NCBI RefSeq assembly: GCF_029865925.1 | Contig: NZ_JARXAI010000093.1 | Location: forward strand, 1-33,120 | Source: Sphingorhabdus sp. | GTDB lineage: Bacteria; Pseudomonadota; Alphaproteobacteria; Sphingomonadales; Sphingomonadaceae | Direction of reading: 5' to 3' | Length of the DNA: 33,120 nt | Shown: one piece after another, positions 1 through 8,178 of the stretch | How the letters are laid out: every line of letters starts with the position of its first letter | How positions within the stretch are numbered: position 1 is the first letter of the stretch | Notes under the pieces: model-generated | What the model saw: the letters and a program-made list of their open reading frames with translations, nothing else | Told to the model about the DNA's origin: nothing | The model's database searches: none | Position numbers and translations under genes: made by a program

Positions 1-543
1 GGGCGCCGACCACAGAGCCCGGACTTCGGCGGCTAGAAGGGTGCGGCTTGCATCGTTTCGCAGGCCAAGTGCCGACAACAGGGCCGGATAGGCCGACGCA
101 GGTCCTTGAACGATGTTCAGCGTTCCACCGCCGATCTGAGCTAGAAGTAAGGTTGGCCAACCATCGGTCGAACTTCGGCACGGCAGGGCGAGAACAATTT
201 CACCATCGCGCGGCAAGTATCGCTCTGGTTCGCAGTTCAATTGGGCATTGATTAGCATTTCTGACTTTGCTGCACTAAAGGCGCGCTCAAGCTGTTGCTT
301 GTCGCTATCTTTACTATTTTCGGAAAACAGCAGGCGTGCAACCCTGCCAACCACCAACTCTCCACACAGCAGCTGACTGTCATCAACAAAGACACTGCTC
401 TGCGATTGTGGGGCCGCTCCCTTAAGTTCGCATTTTTCTCCCGATAGCGTTTCCAACTCCGCCGTTGCATTCACCGCGCGCGCAGCAAAATTTACACCCA
501 CAATTAAGAATGCGGAGAGAAATAATCGAAAAAATATAAACAT
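1..543 (-). CDS. Secreted protein of unknown function, 5' part, cut by the left edge
   Basis: An open frame of 181 codons starts at the ATG at 543-541 and runs without a stop to position 1, so the C-terminal part lies outside the window. The first ~22 residues (MFIFFRLFLSAFLIVGVNFA, then ARA) form a convincing Sec signal peptide, so the product is probably exported. The visible mature part has three spaced cysteines (in EKCELKG, LLCGELV and LNCEPERY) and a fourth in LPCRSS, which may form disulfides. I do not recognise the family. The GC-rich third positions and lack of stops support real coding. A downstream TPR or CHAT-type region is possible but cannot be seen here. Confidence 0.7.
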   Translation of the reverse strand, partial: MFIFFRLFLSAFLIVGVNFAARAVNATAELETLSGEKCELKGAAPQSQSSVFVDDSQLLCGELVVGRVARLLFSENSKDSDKQQLERAFSAAKSEMLINAQLNCEPERYLPRDGEIVLALPCRSSTDGWPTLLLAQIGGGTLNIVQGPASAYPALLSALGLRNDASRTLLAAEVRALWSAP

Positions 544-640
544 TTCACTTTCAAGCAATCGTTGGAGAGTTTGCTATAACCCGCGTTTAGCCTAAGTACT
601 TGAGTGGCCGTATTCTGTAAAGGGTTGTAAAAAAAAGGCA

Positions 641-898
641 CTAGCCACTACTAACAAAAAGCCTCGATTGAGGCTTGGCTATCCGCTTAAGGCCTATAAT
701 CACTAGGCTTAGGATTTCTTTAAGGCCATCGCACACGGCGTGTAGCTTGCAGTTCAGCCCGCCTTTTCCCCAGGAAGCGGGCATTTTTTGGTTAGTAGCC
801 GTTCCCCGCGCCTTGGGGTGGGTAGCATCAATCACCAACTGATCTGCTTTGCCTGTGTTTGGCGCCGGGCCAGCAAAGATCTTGTTGAACACGCCCAT
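641..898 (-). pseudogene. Decayed IS5-family transposase fragment
   Basis: An 85-codon minus-strand frame contains the segments QLVIDATHPKA and GKGGLNCKLHAVCDGL. These resemble the DDE core of IS5/IS427-group transposases (VIDSTHIKAHR...GGLNTKLHAVCDG). The first catalytic Asp is in VIDATH. The frame starts abruptly, and the usual N-terminal half is not recognisable in 899-1060. The protein drifts out of the family after CDGLKE, so it cannot be functional. I see no terminal inverted repeats around it. It is a relic between the left-edge gene and the TPR gene, and shows that this boundary has received mobile DNA. Confidence 0.65.
656..676 (-). terminator. Rho-independent terminator reading leftward
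   Basis: On the minus strand AAGCCTC and GAGGCTT form a 7-bp stem around a 4-nt AATC loop (659-665 with 670-676). The stem ends in a run of five T (656-660). It lies downstream of the TPR gene and inside the end of the transposase relic. It could stop leftward transcription before the promoter region of the left-edge gene. Confidence 0.6.
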
Positions 899-1068
899 CC
901 GGCTCGATTATCTGCAAAAATTACGTACGGGTCACATGCACGCCTGTCGCGAAGTAAAGGTCGAGATAATTTCGTCGATGCCGCATGTTGCGAGCACTTT
1001 CATCTAATGTTGTCGCGGAGACCGTTGCCGAACGGAGCTAACCAGAATTGCCGGCTGACCCGCCGAAC

Positions 1069-2025
1069 TTACGTTCCTGGAACACCAAGTATTTGGGCTT
1101 CTTTCAGTAGCTTGGTTCGTGATTCGGGGTTTGACGCGACCGACTTTGTCAGTGCCGCCTTTGCCTTCGCCGTTTCACCCAATGTCATGCGGCTACGCAT
1201 CAGCATGATCCAACCATCCACGTTTTTAGGATTTTTGGCTAGCTTGGCTTCCAGCCCCTCCACCATTGAGGTCACCATTTGCTGTTGTTGGCCGGGAGGC
1301 AGCTTGGCCGCTTGCGCCATATCTGTTTTGCTCGGTCCAGGTATTGGTGCTGCCGCAATACTTTTTAGGGTCCCTGATAAGTCGCTTGCCCGTATTTTTT
1401 GCGTGCTTGCCAAACTTTCTGTAATATCGATTTTGTGAATTTTTCCGACTTGCTCGACGGTCCGGATAAGGTCGCTTTCCCAAGGAGCATCCTTCGGAGT
1501 GTCTTTCAATAACTCCAGCCAATCATTGATCGCGCCTTTGTGATCGCCATCCAAATCTTTACTGACGGCAAGAAAATAGCGGGATCGCGGATCTTTTGGG
1601 TCAAGTATTATCGCTTTATCAAAAGCCGCTTTGGCTGCTTTTGGCATCGGATTGCGTTCGTCGGCCATAACCAAAGCCTCTCCAAGCGATGACCAATATA
1701 CTGCGCGAGCCGGTTCTAGTTTCGTTGCCTTTCCGTAGGCATTGGCCGAATCCAGATATCTGCCATTTTCGAAATAAGACCATCCGAGTAACTGCCATGC
1801 CTCTACATCACCTGGATCCTTTCGCGTTCGTTCTTCCAGCGACGCGATTACGGCATCAGGTCCGGCTGCATTGGCACTAATGTCCTTTACATCCAGAGCA
1901 GTGTTTGGTGTGCCTTCGCTGCCAAAGTTGCGTGATACGCCGAAGGCAATGGCTATAATGAAAATGACGAGGGCGCCCAAGAGAACGGCCCGTGGAATTT
2001 TCGATGTTTCAACTGTTTCGGTCAT
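1069..2025 (-). CDS. Membrane-anchored TPR protein, CcmI/CycH-like (cytochrome c maturation)
   Basis: This 318-residue protein has one N-terminal transmembrane helix (about residues 13-30) followed by tetratricopeptide repeats (from about 55 to 175). A second TPR-like unit near the C-terminus (GLEAKLAKNPKNVDGWIMLM) is a pattern typical of the periplasmic part of CcmI/CycH and NrfG. These chaperones present apocytochrome to the heme lyase. The gene is divergent from the redox operon starting at 2179 and shares the 150-bp gap at 2026-2178. A private maturation factor fits an operon pair encoding at least 25 c-type hemes. The N-terminal two-helix module of full CcmI is missing, so it acts only as the TPR half or is an NrfG-like paralogue. 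Substrate specificity is inferred from context. Confidence 0.75.
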   Translation of the reverse strand: MTETVETSKIPRAVLLGALVIFIIAIAFGVSRNFGSEGTPNTALDVKDISANAAGPDAVIASLEERTRKDPGDVEAWQLLGWSYFENGRYLDSANAYGKATKLEPARAVYWSSLGEALVMADERNPMPKAAKAAFDKAIILDPKDPRSRYFLAVSKDLDGDHKGAINDWLELLKDTPKDAPWESDLIRTVEQVGKIHKIDITESLASTQKIRASDLSGTLKSIAAAPIPGPSKTDMAQAAKLPPGQQQQMVTSMVEGLEAKLAKNPKNVDGWIMLMRSRMTLGETAKAKAALTKSVASNPESRTKLLKEAQILGVPGT

Positions 2026-2164
2026 AAACTTCCTAATTTAAAATCAAATAAGGGATAGCACTATCTGTAAGAGTTGGTAAAGTATCGTTAATAAGCAAAT
2101 TGAAATTAAGTAGGTTAAGAATCGCTTCCTCGTCCGAGGGTAAATTTGCCAGTTTAGTCATGAT

Positions 2165-2181
2165 GGGGGAATAAGGGCGTG
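2165..2181 (+). promoter_or_regulatory. Ribosome binding site deciding a GTG start
   Basis: The purine run GGGGGA (2165-2170) sits 8 nt before the GTG at 2179-2181. The only ATG in reach (2163) runs into TAA within four codons. GTG is therefore the most plausible start of the oxidoreductase fusion gene. Confidence 0.55.
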
Positions 2182-4629
2182 ACAACACAATATCGCGTTG
2201 CAATCATTGGGTCTGGTCCGGCCGGATTGAGTGCTGCTTCGCGCGCCGCTGTCTTAGGTCTGACGCATGTGTTGCTTGAAAAGACTGATCACCTCTCCGA
2301 CACGATATATAAGTATCAAAAGGGCAAGCATGTGATGGCTACGCCCAGCCAACTGGTCCTGCGGTCCGATGTCGACTTTGACGCAGGGAAGCGTGAATTC
2401 ATACTTGATACTTGGGACAGTCAAACCGGCGACCACAAGGTGAACGTCCGCTACCATTCAGAGGTCAAAGCGATTGAAGGAGAGCAGGGCAGTTTCAGTT
2501 TGCAGATGACCGACGGCGCCGTCATCGAAGCGGAAACCGTCATTCTTGCCATCGGGACGCAAGGGAACCCCAATTTGATGCGTTGCGATGGCGGCGGGTT
2601 ATCCCATATCCAATATACACTTGATGACCCCGGCGCCTATATCGACGAACATATCGCCGTGATCGGCGCGGGTGACGCCGGTATAGAGAACGCGCTGGGT
2701 CTCGCGGCGGATCCTGAGCAACGCAACACGGTTACAATTGTCAACCGGAACGCAGAATTTACCACCGCCAAAGATGCCAATATTAAAGCCTTAATCGCTG
2801 CGCGCGATACCGGTCGGGTGATTGTGCGGACGGGCACAACGCCCACGCTGGTTGAGCCTGGATTTATCACATATGATACGCCAGACGGCGAAGCAAAGGT
2901 GAAGTGCGATCGGATTATCGCGCGTATGGGGTCGGCACCGCCGCGTAAATTCATCGAGAGTTGCGGGGTGGAGTTTACAAGCGAAGACCGCGTTGCATTT
3001 CCAAAATTGTCGCCTTCCTTTGAATCAACTAAGCAGGGCATCTACGTAATCGGCGCTCTGGCAGGCTATCCGCTGATTAAGCATTGCATGAACCAAGGCT
3101 ATGATGTTGTTGAATTCATCAATGGCAATAATGCATTGAAGCCAGCAGATGAGCCAATTCTTGAGGCCAAGTTTAAAGATTTACCGGGTCGCAAAAGTGT
3201 CGAGGAATGGCTTGAATTTCTTCGGTCCAATATCACGATATTGAACGGCCTTACGCCTTTGCAAATGCGCGAGTTTATGCTTGATTCCGAAGCGCGGTTG
3301 TACCGAGCCGGAGAAACGATTTTTGAACGTAACGATCCCGGGTCATCGTTGTTTTCCATCGCTAGCGGTTCGGTCGAGGTATTGATCGACGCAAATGATC
3401 CGACCAAAATTGTTCCTATAAACACCGGCTCAATCTTTGGCGAAGTCGGATTGATTTCGGGTCGGCGGCGCGGGGCTACGATCCGCGCTGGCGAGGATTC
3501 TATCTGCGTCGAAATCTCGCGCACTGCCGCGCTGAAGCTGCAGAGTTCGGTGCCCGCCGCCAAGCGTGCAATTGAACGCATCGCAACCGAACGCCAATTG
3601 CTCCAGCTTTTCGGGTCCGGACTTGTTTCGTCAGATTTGACCGAAGTATTGGACAATAGCGAAATCCAGACAGTGAGTGCAGGCAAGCCGGTAATTACCG
3701 AAGGTGATGAAGGCGATGACATTTTCATTATCCGTCAAGGCTCTATGATCGTTGAAAAGAAGGTCGCCGGAAAACAGGTATTTTTGTCCTATCTTCCTGC
3801 GGGGTCCTATGTCGGCGAAATGGCGCTGATCGGGAATACCCGCCGAACCGCCACTGTTAAAGCAGCGGTCAAATCCGAAGTCATCAAACTCGACGGCGCT
3901 GCGTTCAAAGCACTGCTGGAGATGAAACCGCAACTGCTGGCGCGGATCAAATCCGACATGGCATCGCGCCAAGACCTCAACGCATTTATCGAAGCCAAGA
4001 AAGATAGTTTCTCCAGCGTCGTCGATATGTATTCCAACGTTGCCAATTTCCTCGTTGAGAACGGAATGGGTGAAGCAACCGATGTGCTGTTGATAGACGA
4101 AACTCTATGCGTTGGTTGCGATAACTGTGAAAAAGCTTGTGCCGACAGTCATGAGGGTTTGTCACGCTTAGACCGCGAGGCGGGCCGAACGTATGCGCAT
4201 CTTCATGTGCCAACGTCATGTCGTCACTGCGAACATCCGCATTGTATGGCAGATTGCCCTCCCAATGCCATTCACCGCGGTCCCGATGGCGAGGTATTCA
4301 TTGACGACACCTGCATTGGGTGTGGCAATTGCCAGCGCAACTGCCCTTACGGCGTTATCCGGATGGAAGCCGAGCCACCAAAAAAGCCCGGATTACTAAG
4401 TTGGATGATGTTGGGTATGGGGCCGGGGCCAGGCGAGCCAAGTAAGAAATGGTCTTATAAAAATGCTGACCCCAATGTCGCTAAGCCCAAGAAAGCAATT
4501 AAGTGCGATATGTGTTCTGGCATTGATGGTGGTCCTGCTTGTGTGAGGGCCTGCCCCACTGGCGCAGCGATACGCGTGTCTCCCGAGAAGTTCCTGACGG
4601 TCGCCAGACTTGAAGGCGAGGGCGGCTGA
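2179..4629 (+). CDS. FAD/NAD(P) oxidoreductase fused to two cNMP-binding domains and a four-cluster ferredoxin
   Basis: This 816-residue protein has three parts. Residues 1-335 are a thioredoxin-reductase/YpdA-like flavoprotein, with the FAD motif GSGPAG near residue 11 and a second dinucleotide motif GAGDAG near 163. No CxxC disulfide is visible in this part. Residues 360-590 hold two cyclic-nucleotide-binding domains. Each has the phosphate-binding cassette with Glu and Arg in the expected places (E422/R431 and E547/R556), so both look able to bind ligand. Residues 636-800 carry sixteen Cys in four groups (644-654, 681-693, 712-722, 776-792), as in NrfC/DmsB-type iron-sulfur subunits. The likely role is moving electrons from NAD(P)H through FAD and 4Fe-4S clusters to the cytochrome b encoded next, under cyclic-nucleotide control. 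No signal peptide is seen, so it is probably cytoplasmic. The stop codon overlaps the next start by one base. Domain calls are firm; electron direction and gating are inferred. Confidence 0.9.
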   Translation: MTTQYRVAIIGSGPAGLSAASRAAVLGLTHVLLEKTDHLSDTIYKYQKGKHVMATPSQLVLRSDVDFDAGKREFILDTWDSQTGDHKVNVRYHSEVKAIEGEQGSFSLQMTDGAVIEAETVILAIGTQGNPNLMRCDGGGLSHIQYTLDDPGAYIDEHIAVIGAGDAGIENALGLAADPEQRNTVTIVNRNAEFTTAKDANIKALIAARDTGRVIVRTGTTPTLVEPGFITYDTPDGEAKVKCDRIIARMGSAPPRKFIESCGVEFTSEDRVAFPKLSPSFESTKQGIYVIGALAGYPLIKHCMNQGYDVVEFINGNNALKPADEPILEAKFKDLPGRKSVEEWLEFLRSNITILNGLTPLQMREFMLDSEARLYRAGETIFERNDPGSSLFSIASGSVEVLIDANDPTKIVPINTGSIFGEVGLISGRRRGATIRAGEDSICVEISRTAALKLQSSVPAAKRAIERIATERQLLQLFGSGLVSSDLTEVLDNSEIQTVSAGKPVITEGDEGDDIFIIRQGSMIVEKKVAGKQVFLSYLPAGSYVGEMALIGNTRRTATVKAAVKSEVIKLDGAAFKALLEMKPQLLARIKSDMASRQDLNAFIEAKKDSFSSVVDMYSNVANFLVENGMGEATDVLLIDETLCVGCDNCEKACADSHEGLSRLDREAGRTYAHLHVPTSCRHCEHPHCMADCPPNAIHRGPDGEVFIDDTCIGCGNCQRNCPYGVIRMEAEPPKKPGLLSWMMLGMGPGPGEPSKKWSYKNADPNVAKPKKAIKCDMCSGIDGGPACVRACPTGAAIRVSPEKFLTVARLEGEGG

Positions 4630-5504
4630 TGGCTCGGCAGGCAGCACAGTCCGGGCGGGTGCGGAGCGACGGGACGCATGAGGGGTTTTTGCGCCACGAG
4701 AATTTTCGCTGGCTAAAAATCGCAACGATAATTTCGCTCTTGGCGATAGTCAGTTATCTTTTGATTGATGTCCAGCCGCGCCACAATGGCGGCAGCTGGC
4801 TCGGCTACACATTGGGTACTATTGGCGTCCTGATAATCTTGTGGCTCAGTCTAATAGGTATTCGCAAACGCAAGATGTCGCGCGGCCATTGGTCCCTAAA
4901 GGCATGGACTTCGGCGCATGTCTATCTTGGGCTTAGCCTGATTGTGATCGGGACGCTGCACACAGGGTTCCAACTTGGATGGAACGTCCACACACTCGCT
5001 TACGTACTGATGATGATTGTTATCTTGTCGGGTGTCTGGGGGATTTCCGTCTACGCAACCTTGCCAAAGGTTATGAGCGCCAATCGCGACCAGACGACCG
5101 AGGCACAAATGCTTGCTTCTTTGCGGTCGATTGACCGGCAGCTTCATGACGCGGCGCAACCGCTTGATCAAAACCATGCCGAACTTGTGCGAAGTTCGCT
5201 CGACCAAGATCCGTTTGGTGGCGGCATTATCCGCAGGATGGCCAATCGCTACCCGGCCTGCAAGACGCGCAAGGCGCATGACGAAATTCTGCTTATTATG
5301 GGAAGTCAGCCGGGGGACAAGGATGATCCGTTGGAGAAAGTGGGCTCGCTTTTGGGACGCAAAAGGGCGATCCTAGCGCGGACACGAAAGCATTTGCAGT
5401 TAAAGTCCATGCTCGAAATATGGCTCTATTTGCACGTGCCGCTGACATTCGCGCTCATTGCCGCGCTTGTCGCCCATATCGTTAGCGTCTTTTTCTACTG
5501 GTGA
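4629..5504 (+). CDS. Cytochrome b-like integral membrane protein
   Basis: This 291-residue protein has about five transmembrane helices (roughly 28-46, 58-78, 95-113, 121-143 and 268-290) and a soluble loop of about 120 residues before the last helix. Two His pairs spaced 14 apart, H97/H111 and H269/H283, lie in helices and could ligate b-type heme. The start ATG overlaps the TGA of the oxidoreductase fusion gene (TGATG), giving tight translational coupling. The FHA-cytochrome gene follows seven bases after the stop. The protein probably links the cytoplasmic flavoprotein/ferredoxin to the periplasmic cytochrome across the inner membrane. I cannot place it in a named cytochrome b family, and heme binding is inferred from His spacing only. 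Confidence 0.75.
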   Translation: MARQAAQSGRVRSDGTHEGFLRHENFRWLKIATIISLLAIVSYLLIDVQPRHNGGSWLGYTLGTIGVLIILWLSLIGIRKRKMSRGHWSLKAWTSAHVYLGLSLIVIGTLHTGFQLGWNVHTLAYVLMMIVILSGVWGISVYATLPKVMSANRDQTTEAQMLASLRSIDRQLHDAAQPLDQNHAELVRSSLDQDPFGGGIIRRMANRYPACKTRKAHDEILLIMGSQPGDKDDPLEKVGSLLGRKRAILARTRKHLQLKSMLEIWLYLHVPLTFALIAALVAHIVSVFFYW

Positions 5505-5511
5505 TTGTAGC

Positions 5512-7314
5512 ATGAGCTTTCTTATCCGCCAAATATCGCGCACCTCCGATGGCCGGGAAATTATCCGTGCTTATCCGCATGATTTGCGTGAGATTATAAT
5601 TGGCCGTGACGCGTCGTGCGAAATCCACCTCGCCGATTTGGCCGTTGAACTGCGCCATGCCCGGCTGACGTTGCAGGAAAATGGCAAGCTTGATGTTGTG
5701 GCGCTCGCTGGGAACGGTTTTGAGGTAGACGGTAGTAAAACGTCGCAAGCGATTATTGACCCGGCGGGTGGCGCCGAGCTGCGCTTTGGCAGCCATTTGT
5801 TGGTCATTTCTGTCGAAGATGCCGTAGTCGTCATTACCGCAGAGCGCATTGAAGTGCTGTCGGACTCAACCCAGGAAAAGGATGAAATTGGCCTATTCAC
5901 GTTACGGGCTCTAATGCCCGGTAGACGGCGAATGGCCTGGGCATTGTCGATCATTATTCTTCTGGCACTGCTGGTTTGGCCCATCCAAACATTTTACAAT
6001 TATCAAAACGCGGAAAAGCGTCCGGCGGGCTTTCATGCCGACAGTCTGTGGAGCAGCGGGTCGCTATCGTCGTCGCATGCCGGATTGGGAATGGACTGCC
6101 AGTCTTGCCATACCGAAGCATTTGTTGCGGTGCCAGATAGTTCCTGCGTCGCTTGCCATGACGATGTCCACGACCATGCCGATCCCAAAAGGCTTAAGCT
6201 TGCCAAAGCTCCGCTGAATTGGGATGGAAAAATATCGCGTAAAATCGCTGATGGTTTTAACCGTCCCGAGGGTCGCTGCGTTGAATGCCATACCGAGCAT
6301 GAAGGCGCTGGACCAATGGAAGAAACCAAGCAGCAATTTTGCAGCAGCTGCCATACCGATATGGACAAGCGGCTGACCGACACCAAGATTGCCAATGCGG
6401 GTGATTTCGGCACTGCGCATCCCCAATTCAAGCCAGAGGTGATCACAGCGAACGGCTCTCCACCGAAACGGGAGCGGATATCGCTCGATCAAAAGCCAGT
6501 GGAAGATAGCGGATTGAAATTCCCGCACAATGTGCATCTGTCGAAGACGAATGGTGTCGCGCGTATGGCTGGGCGGATGGGCAAGCAATTTGGTTTTGGT
6601 CAGGCGCTTGATTGCAAGGATTGCCATGTAAAGACCCCCGATGGTGTTCAGTTCCAGCCCATCGATATGGAGCAGAGTTGCGCGATGTGTCACAGTCTGG
6701 GTATTGAAAAGATCGGCGACACGGTCCGAACGCTGCGCCACGGCGATCCAAAAATGGTCGTTGCAGACATACGTGCCTTTTATCGAGCCGGTGGCCCTTA
6801 CCGTGTGCGTACGCAGCAAGTCACGGAAGGACGCAAGCGTCCCGGCGATTATGCCCGCAGCCAGCCATATTACGCTTATTTTGGAAGCGTGAATTACAGC
6901 CGTGCTGACAGCGCCATCCGCTCGGTCTTTTCAAAGGGTGGGGCATGCTATGACTGCCATACCGTGATCACGCCACCTGCCGGATCAGACAATTGGCAGG
7001 TGCAAAAGGTCTATCAAACATCGCGCTATATGATGAAGGGCTGGTTCGACCATGCGGCGCATGACACTGAAACCTGCTCATCTTGCCACGCGGCAAAACA
7101 ATCAGGCAGTGCCAGTGAATTGTTGCTGCCCGGCATTAAGTCATGCCGAACTTGCCACGGCGGTGAGGCTTCTAACGCAGATGTCCCATCAAGTTGCGCA
7201 ATGTGCCATAGTTTCCATGCAGATGATGGTGCGCCATGGGTACCGAAATTTGATATGACGCGTAAACGGGATCTTAGCAAAACCAGAATAGAGAATGACA
7301 AGGCACGCAAATAG
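5512..7314 (+). CDS. FHA-domain decaheme cytochrome c, inner-membrane anchored
   Basis: I start this 600-residue protein at ATG 5512, just after the previous stop, rather than at an upstream in-frame codon inside the cytochrome b gene. Residues 10-100 form a forkhead-associated domain (GRDASCEIHL, then LRHARLTL and a GNGFEVDG strand), a phosphothreonine-peptide reader expected in the cytoplasm. A basic stretch and one transmembrane helix follow (about 138-160). The rest, periplasmic by topology, holds ten CxxCH heme sites (first at 196-200, last near residue 570). It would receive electrons from the cytochrome b and pass them to soluble or outer-membrane cytochromes. An FHA domain on a multiheme cytochrome is rare in my experience and suggests control by a Ser/Thr kinase. 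No kinase gene lies in this window. Confidence 0.88.
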   Translation: MSFLIRQISRTSDGREIIRAYPHDLREIIIGRDASCEIHLADLAVELRHARLTLQENGKLDVVALAGNGFEVDGSKTSQAIIDPAGGAELRFGSHLLVISVEDAVVVITAERIEVLSDSTQEKDEIGLFTLRALMPGRRRMAWALSIIILLALLVWPIQTFYNYQNAEKRPAGFHADSLWSSGSLSSSHAGLGMDCQSCHTEAFVAVPDSSCVACHDDVHDHADPKRLKLAKAPLNWDGKISRKIADGFNRPEGRCVECHTEHEGAGPMEETKQQFCSSCHTDMDKRLTDTKIANAGDFGTAHPQFKPEVITANGSPPKRERISLDQKPVEDSGLKFPHNVHLSKTNGVARMAGRMGKQFGFGQALDCKDCHVKTPDGVQFQPIDMEQSCAMCHSLGIEKIGDTVRTLRHGDPKMVVADIRAFYRAGGPYRVRTQQVTEGRKRPGDYARSQPYYAYFGSVNYSRADSAIRSVFSKGGACYDCHTVITPPAGSDNWQVQKVYQTSRYMMKGWFDHAAHDTETCSSCHAAKQSGSASELLLPGIKSCRTCHGGEASNADVPSSCAMCHSFHADDGAPWVPKFDMTRKRDLSKTRIENDKARK

Positions 7315-7329
7315 AATGAAGGATTTGCT

Positions 7330-8178
7330 GTGTTAATCGCTCAGGTTACGGACATCCATTTGGGCTTTGAGAAGGGTAATCCTGGCGAGTTCAACCGCCA
7401 GCGCCTTGATCAGGTGTTGCGGCATTTGAACGATGGTCCAAATCGACCCGACCTGCTCATTGCCACAGGTGATTTGACTGAACATGGCGATGCTGCAAGC
7501 TACAGGCAGTTGGCAAATGCTTTTAGCATCTGCAGTTTTCCCGTTCATATGTGTATTGGTAACCATGATATCCGAAGCAATTTTAGCGCGCAATTTCCTG
7601 AACTTCCTGTCGCAGATGGTTTCGTGCAATATGCATTGGAAGTTCGCGGTGTGCGGATACTAATGCTCGATACGGTGGAAGAGGGACGTCATGGCGGCGC
7701 TTTTTGTGACATGCGCACCAAATGGCTTCGATCGACACTTGCCCAAGATCGCAATACTCCAACCATCATCGCCATGCACCATCCCCCTGTCGAAATCGGT
7801 ATTGCGTGGATGAATACTCATCCCGAAGAACCATGGGTTAGCAACTTCACTCAAGCCATTCAGGATGCTCCCAATATAAAGGGAATAATGTGCGGCCATG
7901 TCCACAGATCCATTGCTGTGCCGTGGCAGGGGACGGCAGTTGCGATATGTTCCTCAACCGCGGCGCAAGTGACGTTGGACTTGAACCCGATTGATCCGGA
8001 AAAGCCAGACAACCGGCCCATGATTATCGCCGATCAGCCCGCTTATGCGCTGCACTTCTGGAACGGACGGGAACTTGTGTCGCATTTTGACAACGCAGGC
8101 GACCATGCCATGCTGGCTAAATATGATGCCTATTTACAGCCGCTTATCAAACAGTTGATTGGCGAGCGCCCTAATTAG
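7330..8178 (+). CDS. CpdA-like class III cyclic nucleotide phosphodiesterase (copy 1)
   Basis: This 282-residue calcineurin-fold metallophosphoesterase has the full metal set: D8 and H10 (DIHL), D48 (TGD), N78-H79 (GNHD), H150-H151 (MHHPP) and H190/H192 (GHVH). The pattern matches CpdA/GpdQ-type 3',5'-cyclic nucleotide phosphodiesterases. The start is GTG at 7330 with AAGGA about 8 nt upstream. The gene follows the FHA-cytochrome by 15 nt, so it is probably the last gene of the plus-strand operon, whose first product has two cNMP-binding domains. It may therefore reset that signal. Copy 2 at 26821-27669 has the same length, aligns without gaps and is about 54% identical by hand count. The substrate base is not deducible; other phosphodiesters are possible. 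Confidence 0.88.
   Translation: MLIAQVTDIHLGFEKGNPGEFNRQRLDQVLRHLNDGPNRPDLLIATGDLTEHGDAASYRQLANAFSICSFPVHMCIGNHDIRSNFSAQFPELPVADGFVQYALEVRGVRILMLDTVEEGRHGGAFCDMRTKWLRSTLAQDRNTPTIIAMHHPPVEIGIAWMNTHPEEPWVSNFTQAIQDAPNIKGIMCGHVHRSIAVPWQGTAVAICSSTAAQVTLDLNPIDPEKPDNRPMIIADQPAYALHFWNGRELVSHFDNAGDHAMLAKYDAYLQPLIKQLIGERPN

Noticed and set aside
788-1438. 216-codon plus-strand frame across the transposase relic and the TPR gene
   Set aside because: It crosses a relic and the reverse strand of a convincing TPR gene, with no coding signature of its own.
2179-4629. Plain thioredoxin reductase
   Set aside because: No redox CxxC is visible in the flavoprotein part, and the fused cNMP-binding and ferredoxin domains point to electron transfer and not disulfide reduction.
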